Shown piece by piece: positions 27,705 to 34,388 of a stretch of DNA of 42,980 nucleotides; within the stretch, counting starts at the first letter, position 1, and every line of letters begins with the position of its first letter. The DNA comes from Flavobacterium sp. J27. Lineage in GTDB: Bacteria; Bacteroidota; Bacteroidia; Flavobacteriales; Flavobacteriaceae. A model generated the notes under the pieces. That model searched no databases. It had not been told where the DNA came from and saw nothing but the letters and a program-made list of their open reading frames with translations. The DNA is taken from assembly GCF_004303025.1 (NCBI RefSeq), contig NZ_PJQW01000001.1, forward strand, positions 460,386 through 503,365, read 5' to 3'. Both the position numbers and the translations under genes were made by a program.

Positions 27705-27730
27705 TATTTATAATTTAAAAATATTCCTAT

Positions 27731-28276
27731 ATGGAAAATAATACTACAATAGAAACAAAATATAATAAATTAATCATTGCTTTATCTATTATTATCCCAG
27801 TAGCTGTAGCCGTTCTTTTTGGTGTAAACTTAAGGAAAATGGGTTTTAATGTGCAACCATTAACATTTTTACCACCTATTTATGCTGCGATTAATGGAAT
27901 AACCGCTATTTTGTTAATTACAGCAGTAATGGCTATTAAAAACGGAAATCGTAAAGTACATGAACGCTTGATGAAATTAGCCATTCTTTGTTCTGTTTTA
28001 TTTTTAGTGATGTATGTGGCTTATCATATGACTTCAGATTCTACTCCATTTGGTGGAGAAGGAATTGTTAGATATGTTTATTTCTTTATTTTAATTACTC
28101 ATATTGTTTTGTCTATTGCTATAATTCCATTAGTGTTAATTACTTATGTTAAAGCATTGGCAGAACGTTTTGATAAGCATAAAAAAATAGCGAAAATTAC
28201 ATTTCCGATTTGGTTATATGTTGCTGTAACAGGAGTGGTTGTGTATTTAATGATTTCACCTTATTATGCAAATTAG
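27731..28276 (+). CDS. DUF420 family membrane protein (CtaM-like)
   Basis: A 181-residue inner-membrane protein with about five helices (for example LIIALSIIIPVAVAVLFGV and FFILITHIVLSIAIIPLVLITYV). The HERLMKLAILCSVLFLVMYVAYH and RYVYFFILITHI blocks place it in the DUF420 family. CtaM of Staphylococcus, from the same family, is needed for a functional aa3 oxidase, which agrees with the neighbours here. Conserved histidines in the helices could bind metal or heme (inference). Its last 11 bases overlap the next gene. Confidence 0.88.
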   Translation: MENNTTIETKYNKLIIALSIIIPVAVAVLFGVNLRKMGFNVQPLTFLPPIYAAINGITAILLITAVMAIKNGNRKVHERLMKLAILCSVLFLVMYVAYHMTSDSTPFGGEGIVRYVYFFILITHIVLSIAIIPLVLITYVKALAERFDKHKKIAKITFPIWLYVAVTGVVVYLMISPYYAN

Positions 28277-28559
28277 AATAAAAAGTAAAAAAATAAAAGT
28301 AAAAAGTAAAAAGTTGGGTGTTTTAAAAAAAATACTTTTCACTTTTACCTTTTCACTTTTACCTTTCTTCGTAGAAGCACAATGCGCCATGTGCAGAGCT
28401 GCTTTGGAAAGTGAAGAAAGTGGTGTGCAAGCAGAAGCCATTAATGACGGGATTGTTTTTTTAATGGTCATACCTTATATTTTGGTAGCCGCAGCTGGTT
28501 TTGCTATCTATAAAATGAAATATGCTAAGAAAAAAGAGGCAACTGATGGAGTAGAATAA
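28266..28559 (+). CDS. Small exported membrane protein with CxxC motif
   Basis: A 97-residue protein ending the oxidase maturation group. Seen: a very basic start, a hydrophobic segment ILFTFTFSLLPFFVEAQ resembling a signal peptide, then CAMCRAALESEESG right after the predicted cleavage site, and one C-terminal helix (GIVFLMVIPYILVAAAGFAIY) with a lysine tail. This gives a periplasmic CxxC loop tethered to the inner membrane. Function is unknown; a thiol or copper role in oxidase assembly is suggested only by context. The start is ambiguous: ATG 28266 overlaps DUF420, while an in-frame TTG at 28314 would give a standard signal peptide. The N-terminal coding DNA is a low-complexity inverted repeat. 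Confidence 0.72.
   Translation: MQIRIKSKKIKVKSKKLGVLKKILFTFTFSLLPFFVEAQCAMCRAALESEESGVQAEAINDGIVFLMVIPYILVAAAGFAIYKMKYAKKKEATDGVE
28278..28366. repeat. Low-complexity imperfect inverted repeat inside a coding region
   Basis: The left arm (about 28279-28314) is built from AAAAGTA-type units and the right arm (about 28334-28366) from the complementary CTTTTAC/CTTTTCA-type units. The arms flank a short centre containing TTGGGTG. The repeat encodes the lysine-rich start and the phenylalanine/threonine-rich core of the small CxxC protein's signal peptide. Confidence 0.6.
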
Positions 28560-28561
28560 TT

Positions 28562-29953
28562 TTATTCCATTCCATCAATGGTTATTTTCATTTTTCCATT
28601 AGTTGAAATAAATGCAATAATGGCTTTATTGGTTAGTTCTACTTTTTCAAAAGTAAAATCGCTCATAGTGCCATTAATAAATACGCCTTTCATTGGTGAA
28701 TAATTAGCCAAATACCCTGCCATACTTTTTTTGCCTTCATCCATGTTTTCTTGAATAGAATACCTGCAATTTTCTTGAATTTTTCTAAGAATAGTACCTT
28801 GAGCTAGCCAGTTGGCAGATTTTAATAAGACGCTTTTGGTATTCAAAACATAGTCTAATTTGTCAAAGAAAATTTCTTTAGTAACCGTATTGTATTGAGG
28901 ATAACCAGATAAATAGATCGTGCCATTTACCGAGCCTAATAAATCCAAAGCAATAATTAATTTGCCTTCATTTTGCCATAAATTTACTTTTTGAACCATT
29001 ACTTTTTTTCCTCCTGAACCAAATTCTTGTCCTTGAAAGTTCTTGGTAATCACTTTAGATGCACTTTCGTAAGTTGAAACGGCAGCTACTGCAACTTCAA
29101 ATTCATTAGGAATGGTTTTAACAGGTTTTAAAACGAGTTTATTTTTGTCAAAAGTATTTTTGGGTTCTTGACCAATCATGGTTTGCATGGTACATTTTAA
29201 ACCCATATCCATAGTTATTTTGCTATTTTTTAATTCAGCTTCAGTTACATATAATTCAACAGGTACTAATTTAAACCAAGCTTCATAGGCGTCATTCGTT
29301 AAAACTGGAGTACTAATTTTTTCCATTGCATCTAAAACCAAAGGTTTAAAATCACAGGATGAATCGATAGCCTCATCAATCATTTTGGCAATTTTACTTT
29401 TAAAAATAGAAACCGTTGGGTTGATAATATAGGTTATTGGGATTTTCTTTCCTGCAATAACAATATTCGGACTTTCACTCCATTTAAAATCTTTAATTGA
29501 TGATTTAGTGGTTAGTTTCCAATTGTATAAATGAGCTTTACTGTTTAAAGTGATTGTTCCGTTTAAATTAATTTCTTTAGTGTCATTTAAAGCCATAAAG
29601 CTAGTTCCATATTGTACTTTGGTCCAAATTTTTATAGGAATTACGGAAAGGATTTCGCCATTGGTTTCGGTTAAATGGATTGGAGCCGTTTTCCAAATCT
29701 TCATTTCAGTATTGTCATCGTTTATGTCATTGTCTTCGTAGATTAAGCCATCCATGTTTTTATTTAAAAGTGTTTCTATATCTTTTAAAGTAATTTCTGT
29801 AGGTAATGAAATAAAAGAAGTTTTATTTTTAAAAACCATCGGACTATCATCAGACAAAGGAGGTTTTAAAGCCTCAATTTTACTAGTAGAACTGCAGGAA
29901 ATTAAAAATAAGAATAAAGAGAATACAATAATTAGACTGACGATATATTTCAT
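28562..29953 (-). CDS. DUF4403 family lipoprotein
   Basis: A 463-residue lipoprotein of the DUF4403 family, function unknown. The signal peptide ends in a lipobox LISC with the lipidated cysteine at residue 20, followed by SSTSK; the acidic surface-export signature seen in some Bacteroidota lipoproteins is not evident right after the cysteine, so a periplasmic-facing location is more likely (inference). The body is beta-rich with two similar halves (VIPIKIWTKVQYG early, LDLLGSVNGTIYLSGYPQY late), in keeping with lipid-binding-fold predictions for such families. The ATG at 29953 is chosen over a TTG at 29959. It ends two bases from the convergent small CxxC gene. Confidence 0.85.
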   Translation of the reverse strand: MKYIVSLIIVFSLFLFLISCSSTSKIEALKPPLSDDSPMVFKNKTSFISLPTEITLKDIETLLNKNMDGLIYEDNDINDDNTEMKIWKTAPIHLTETNGEILSVIPIKIWTKVQYGTSFMALNDTKEINLNGTITLNSKAHLYNWKLTTKSSIKDFKWSESPNIVIAGKKIPITYIINPTVSIFKSKIAKMIDEAIDSSCDFKPLVLDAMEKISTPVLTNDAYEAWFKLVPVELYVTEAELKNSKITMDMGLKCTMQTMIGQEPKNTFDKNKLVLKPVKTIPNEFEVAVAAVSTYESASKVITKNFQGQEFGSGGKKVMVQKVNLWQNEGKLIIALDLLGSVNGTIYLSGYPQYNTVTKEIFFDKLDYVLNTKSVLLKSANWLAQGTILRKIQENCRYSIQENMDEGKKSMAGYLANYSPMKGVFINGTMSDFTFEKVELTNKAIIAFISTNGKMKITIDGME

Positions 29954-29971
29954 TTTCAAGGAATTTGTTTA

Positions 29972-30004
29972 CAAAAATAAAATATTATACGATTAGTGTA
30001 ACAA
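29972..30004 (-). promoter_or_regulatory. Promoter of the DUF4403 lipoprotein gene
   Basis: On the minus strand TATTTTTG (29972-29979) matches TAnnTTTG exactly, with TTG (30002-30004) 22 bases upstream, inside the 17-23 spacing. The leader would be about a dozen bases. The rest of the divergent gap contains no exact -7 match for the plus-strand TolC gene. Confidence 0.55.
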
Positions 30005-30054
30005 AAACTTATTTTTTTGGTCTTATAAGAAAATTCATTTATAATTCATCCATA

Positions 30055-31491
30055 ATGATAACTAAAAGAATACTTATTTTTTTCTTGCTCATAGGAATGC
30101 AACACATTATAGCACAAGAAAAGAAATGGACTTTGCAAGAATGTGTAGACTATGCGATAAAGAATAATATTTCGGTACAACAATCTGAATTAGATTTAAA
30201 AAATTCTGAAATTAATAAAAAAGACGCTATAGGTAACTTTATGCCTAATGTGAGTGCTTCAGCTTCTCATTCTTGGAATATTGGTTTAAACCAGAACATT
30301 ACAACGGGTTTATTAGAAAACCAAACGACACAATTTACTTCCGCTGGATTAAATGTAAGTGTTGATTTGTTTAGAGGGTTGCAAAATCAAAATCAATTGA
30401 GAAAATCAAACCTAAGTATCATTGCATCACAATACCAATTGGTAAAAATGCAAGAAGATATAGCTTTAAATGTAGCTAATGCTTATTTGCAAATTTTATT
30501 TAATAAAGAGAATTTAAAAGTTAAAGAACAACAATTGGTTTATAATAAATCTCAATTAGAAAAAACGAAAGAGTTAGTTGGCGCAGGCGTTGTTCCAAAT
30601 GGAGATTTATTAGACATAGAAGCCTCTGTTGCTAGTGATAATCAAGGTGTAATTGCAGCTCAAAACGCTCTTTTGATTTCTAAATTAAGTTTAGCTCAGT
30701 TGTTGCGATTAGATAATTTTCAAACTTTTGACATATCGGATGATAATGTAGATATTTTTGAAAGTGCTATATTATCAGAAAATGCAGATGCCATAATTAC
30801 TAAAGCTAAAGAGAGCAGAACTGAAATAAAAATTGCACAATCTAATTTAGAAATAGCTAAAAAAGATATTTCAATTGCTAGAGGAGCTTATTTACCAAGT
30901 TTAACTGGTTTTTATAGTTTTAGTACGAGAGCGTCCAATTCTGATAGAGTAGTAGGCGTGGAGCCCAATGCTTCTAATCCTTTTTCAACTATAGGTGTTG
31001 TAGAAGGGACGAATCAAAATGTTTTACAACCCAATTTTTCACCAATTCTAGGAAATCCATTACCTGTTTTTGAACAATTCGATAACAATAAAGGACAAAA
31101 CTTTGGTTTACAATTAAATGTTCCCATTTTTAATGGTTTTGCTACGCGAAATAATGTGGCACGTTCCAAAGTGGCAATGGAAAGAGCACAATTGGCTTAT
31201 GATCAACAAGAGTTAGATCTTGAACGAAATGTTTACACAGCTTATACAGATACCAAATCTGCAAAAGAGAGTTATGAAGCTGCTCTTGTAACATTAGAAG
31301 CAAGAAAGTTGTCTTTTAATTACGCTAAAGATAGATATGAAGTAGGATTAATGAATGTTTTTGATTTTAATCAAGCACAAACCTTATTAATCAATGCACA
31401 ATCTGATGTACTTAGAACAAAATATGATTACATTTTTAGAACAAAAATATTAGAATTTTATTTCGGAATACCATTAATTCAAAAACAATAA
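30055..31491 (+). CDS. TolC family outer-membrane efflux protein
   Basis: A 478-residue outer-membrane channel component of tripartite efflux. Seen: a signal peptide (MITKRILIFFLLIGMQHIIAQ), WTLQECVDYAIKNNISVQQSELDL as the usual first helix, long heptad-rich helices, VGAGVVPNGDLLDIEA in the first half and its counterpart YEVGLMNVFDFNQAQTLL in the second, reflecting the internal duplication of the family. The ATG at 30055 starts the signal peptide; the frame is open further upstream but that stretch is AT-rich and not protein-like. The adaptor gene starts five bases after the stop. Confidence 0.94.
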   Translation: MITKRILIFFLLIGMQHIIAQEKKWTLQECVDYAIKNNISVQQSELDLKNSEINKKDAIGNFMPNVSASASHSWNIGLNQNITTGLLENQTTQFTSAGLNVSVDLFRGLQNQNQLRKSNLSIIASQYQLVKMQEDIALNVANAYLQILFNKENLKVKEQQLVYNKSQLEKTKELVGAGVVPNGDLLDIEASVASDNQGVIAAQNALLISKLSLAQLLRLDNFQTFDISDDNVDIFESAILSENADAIITKAKESRTEIKIAQSNLEIAKKDISIARGAYLPSLTGFYSFSTRASNSDRVVGVEPNASNPFSTIGVVEGTNQNVLQPNFSPILGNPLPVFEQFDNNKGQNFGLQLNVPIFNGFATRNNVARSKVAMERAQLAYDQQELDLERNVYTAYTDTKSAKESYEAALVTLEARKLSFNYAKDRYEVGLMNVFDFNQAQTLLINAQSDVLRTKYDYIFRTKILEFYFGIPLIQKQ

Positions 31492-31496
31492 TAACC

Positions 31497-32804
31497 ATGT
31501 CAAAGAAATCGATATACATCTTATTAGGAGCCGGTGTAGGTTTAATTATACTTTTAATTGCATTAAAAAAAGGAGGCGTTATAGGTAATAATGATGATAG
31601 TAAAGTGGTTGAAGTGGCTCAAGTTGCCCAAATGACAATCGTAGAAACTGTTTCAGCTACAGGTAAAATTCAACCAGAAATAGAAGTTAAAATTTCATCT
31701 GAAGTTTCAGGAGAAATTATTCAATTGCCTATAAAAGAAGGACAGCAAGTTAAAAAAGGAGATTTATTGGTAAAAATTAACCCAGACATTTATGTTTCTG
31801 GTGTAAATAGAACTGCTGCTAGTTTGTCAACAACAAAAGCAGGTTTAAGTCAAGCAGAGGCACAAGTAAAAGAAGCTAAGGCAAACTATGATAGAAACAA
31901 ACCTTTGTTTGAAAAAGGAGTGATTTCAAAATCGGAATGGGATAAAGTTGTTTCATCTTATGAAGTTGCTCAAGCAAATAAACAATCGGCATTTTTTAAT
32001 GTGCAAAGTGCTACCGCAACATTAACCGAGGCTAGAGATAATTTAGGAAGAACTACTATTTATGCTCCGGCAGATGGAACGATTTCGTTACTTTCGGTAG
32101 AATTAGGAGAACGTGTTTTAGGAACACAACAAATGGCTGGGACTGAAATTCTTCGTGTAGCGAACTTAAACAACATGGAAGTTGAAGTAGATGTAAATGA
32201 AAATGATATCGTAAAAGTAAATGTAGGGGATTCAGCAAAAATTGAAGTAGATGCCTATTTGAAAAAAGAATTTAAAGGTATTGTAACAAGTATTTCAAAT
32301 TCGGCTAGTACAGCTTTAACAGCAGATCAAGTAACTAATTTTAAAGTTAAAGTACGTATTTTAAAAGAATCATATGAAGATTTATTAAAAGACAAAGCGC
32401 CAAACTATTCTCCATTTAGGCCAGGAATGACAGCTACTGTAGATATTATTACAACTAAAAAAGCAAATATTATTGGAGTTCCAATTAGTGCAGTTGTGAT
32501 TAAAGAAGACACTACTTCGGTTAAAAAAGATATAGTTGCTGAATTAGAGAAAGAAGAAAAACAAAACAAAGGAACCTACAAACCCGATCAAAAATTTGAA
32601 TGTGTGTTTGTAAAAGTAGGTGATAAGGCTAAATTAAGAGTGGTAAAGACTGGGATTCAAGATGATACAAATATAGAAATTATGGAAGGCTTGAAAAAAG
32701 GAGAAGAAATTATTACAGGGCCTTATTTAATGGTATCCAAAGATTTAACGTCTAATGATAAAGTGAAAATCGAAGCGGATAAAAACGATAAAGCAAAAAA
32801 GTAG
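31497..32804 (+). CDS. Periplasmic adaptor (HlyD/MacA-type membrane fusion protein)
   Basis: A 435-residue adaptor linking an inner-membrane pump to TolC. Seen: an N-terminal helix (IYILLGAGVGLIILLIAL), the first lipoyl half VSGEIIQLPIKEGQQVKKGDLLVKI, a coiled-coil hairpin at about residues 105-180, the second lipoyl half TTIYAPADGTISLLSVELGERV, and a beta-barrel with GMTATVDIITTKKANIIGVPISAVV. The C-terminal domain has an acidic insert before the VKVGDKAKLRVVKTGI strand. It resembles MacA-type adaptors of ABC exporters, but no MacB or RND pump gene follows; a terminator and tsaB do. The pump must be encoded elsewhere. Confidence 0.92.
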   Translation: MSKKSIYILLGAGVGLIILLIALKKGGVIGNNDDSKVVEVAQVAQMTIVETVSATGKIQPEIEVKISSEVSGEIIQLPIKEGQQVKKGDLLVKINPDIYVSGVNRTAASLSTTKAGLSQAEAQVKEAKANYDRNKPLFEKGVISKSEWDKVVSSYEVAQANKQSAFFNVQSATATLTEARDNLGRTTIYAPADGTISLLSVELGERVLGTQQMAGTEILRVANLNNMEVEVDVNENDIVKVNVGDSAKIEVDAYLKKEFKGIVTSISNSASTALTADQVTNFKVKVRILKESYEDLLKDKAPNYSPFRPGMTATVDIITTKKANIIGVPISAVVIKEDTTSVKKDIVAELEKEEKQNKGTYKPDQKFECVFVKVGDKAKLRVVKTGIQDDTNIEIMEGLKKGEEIITGPYLMVSKDLTSNDKVKIEADKNDKAKK

Positions 32805-32830
32805 TTAATAGTTAAGGTTATTTTTTTGGA

Positions 32831-32858
32831 GACGCAAATTTTATTTGCGTCTTTTTTT
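32831..32858 (+). terminator. Terminator after the efflux gene pair
   Basis: A nine-base perfect stem GACGCAAAT / ATTTGCGTC (32831-32839 with 32843-32851) with a TTT loop is followed by seven Ts. Confidence 0.92.
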
Positions 32859-32888
32859 GTTTTATAGAATAGCTACTTTGTATTTTTG
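32857..32888 (+). promoter_or_regulatory. Promoter of tsaB
   Basis: TATTTTTG (32881-32888) matches TAnnTTTG exactly. A TTG (32857-32859) at the end of the preceding terminator's T run lies 21 bases upstream, in the expected range. The leader to the ATG at 32910 would be about 15-18 bases. Confidence 0.65.
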
Positions 32889-32909
32889 CATTAATATACC
32901 TTTGAGAGA

Positions 32910-33569
32910 ATGGCACTTATTTTAAATATAGAAACGGCAACTAAAAATTGTTCCGTTGCATTGGCACAAGATGGAAAAACGATAGTATGCAAAGAAATTG
33001 CGACTGAAAACTTTTCTCATGCAGAGAAATTACATGTTTTTATTGAAGCAGTTCTGGAAGAAGCTAAATGTAATTTTAAAGACATTCAGGCTGTTGCTGT
33101 AAGTCAGGGTCCTGGTTCTTATACAGGGTTGCGCATAGGTGTTTCTTCTGCCAAAGGATTGTGTTATGCGTTGCAAGTACCTTTAATTGCTATAGATACT
33201 TTGGCTTTATTAGCGCATCAATTAAAAGTAGATAACGGAATTATTATTCCTATGATAGATGCCAGAAGAATGGAAGTGTATACTGCTTATTTTGATAAAA
33301 ATTATGCTAAAATAAGAGGAACTGAAGCCGAAATCATTGATGCCTCTTCGTATAAAGAAATGGAAGAAATAGTACACTTTGTAGGTGATGGAGCAATGAA
33401 ATGTAAAACCTTATTAACAGATGCAAAATTTATTTTTCATGAACATATAGTGTATCCTTCTGCTAATGAAATGAGTAACTTGTCGTTTGAAAAGTACAAA
33501 AAAAGCGACTTTGTAGATGTCGCTTACTTTGAACCGTTTTATTTAAAAGATTTTGTTTTAAACAAATAA
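32910..33569 (+). CDS. tsaB: tRNA threonylcarbamoyladenosine biosynthesis protein TsaB
   Basis: TsaB is the non-catalytic partner that dimerises with TsaD (and binds TsaE) for t6A37 modification of tRNAs decoding ANN codons. At 219 residues it is a normal bacterial form. Seen: LILNIETATKNCSVAL at the N-terminus, VSQGPGSYTGLRIGVSSAKGLCYAL as the ASKHA-fold signature, and PMIDARRMEVYTAYFD. It has its own promoter behind the efflux terminator. Its stop codon abuts the stop codon of the convergent MscS gene with no base between. Confidence 0.95.
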   Translation: MALILNIETATKNCSVALAQDGKTIVCKEIATENFSHAEKLHVFIEAVLEEAKCNFKDIQAVAVSQGPGSYTGLRIGVSSAKGLCYALQVPLIAIDTLALLAHQLKVDNGIIIPMIDARRMEVYTAYFDKNYAKIRGTEAEIIDASSYKEMEEIVHFVGDGAMKCKTLLTDAKFIFHEHIVYPSANEMSNLSFEKYKKSDFVDVAYFEPFYLKDFVLNK

Positions 33570-34388
33570 TTATTTTTTTTGAATTTCTACCTGATGTGGA
33601 TAAGGAATTTCAATACCTGCTTTGTCAAATGCTACTTTACATTGTTCTAAGGTTTGACTATGAACTGTTAAGAAGTTTTCGGCCTTTGCCCAAGGTCTAA
33701 CGGCTAAATTAATTGAACTATCTGCTAAAGCCATAACAATAACAGCAGGAGCTGGTTCTTTTAAAACCAATTCGTTTTTACTTAAGACATCTAAAATAAC
33801 CTCTTTTACTTGTTTTAAATCGGAATTGTAATCTACACCAATCGTTACATCAATTCTTCGAATCCCTTCTTGAGTGTAATTTTTTATAACACCATTAGAC
33901 AGCGCACCATTTGGTATATAAACGGTTTGGTTATTAGCAGTTAAAAGTCTTGTATTGAAAATTTGTATTTCCTTTACTGTACCAATTTCTCCTTGTGCTT
34001 CAATAACGTCTTCCAGTTTAAATGGTTTGAATAAAATAATTAAAATTCCCCCTGCAAAATTAGATAATGAGCCTTGAAGTGCTAAACCCACAGCTAAACC
34101 AGCGGCACCTAAAATAGCAACAAAAGAAGAGGTAGGCACACCTAAGTTTGAAACTACGGTTATAAATACTAAAACACGTAAAGTCCAGAAAATAAAATTT
34201 CCGATAAAATTTGATAATGTAATATCAACATGTCTTTTTAGTAAAATTCGTTTAATGGTTTTAGTTGTAATACTTGTTAGCCATAAACCTAAAATTAGAA
34301 TAATTATAGCAGTTACTACTTTAGGAGAATATTCAACAATGGTTTTGATTACTAATTCGGTATACTTTTCAATTTTTTCGCTAGTCAT
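33570..34388 (-). CDS. MscS family mechanosensitive channel (small type)
   Basis: A 272-residue small-conductance mechanosensitive channel that relieves hypo-osmotic pressure. Seen: three N-terminal helices, the pore-lining third helix segment AAGLAVGLALQGSLSNFAGG with the alanine/glycine packing pattern, then the beta domain FKLEDVIEAQGEIGTVKEIQIFNT and IPNGALSNGVIKNYT, and a C-terminal alpha-beta domain. The start ATG (34386-34388) overlaps the end of the upstream DUF255 gene by eight bases, so the pair is translationally coupled, or at least cotranscribed. Confidence 0.95.
   Translation of the reverse strand: MTSEKIEKYTELVIKTIVEYSPKVVTAIIILILGLWLTSITTKTIKRILLKRHVDITLSNFIGNFIFWTLRVLVFITVVSNLGVPTSSFVAILGAAGLAVGLALQGSLSNFAGGILIILFKPFKLEDVIEAQGEIGTVKEIQIFNTRLLTANNQTVYIPNGALSNGVIKNYTQEGIRRIDVTIGVDYNSDLKQVKEVILDVLSKNELVLKEPAPAVIVMALADSSINLAVRPWAKAENFLTVHSQTLEQCKVAFDKAGIEIPYPHQVEIQKK

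Noticed and set aside
28256..28471. Minus-strand frame over the small CxxC gene
   Set aside because: It arises from the inverted repeat, which reads similarly on both strands; the plus-strand gene has the signal peptide, CxxC and helix in sensible order.
29965..30054. Extended N-terminus for the TolC gene
   Set aside because: The added residues precede a perfect signal peptide beginning at ATG 30055 and overlap the divergent promoter.
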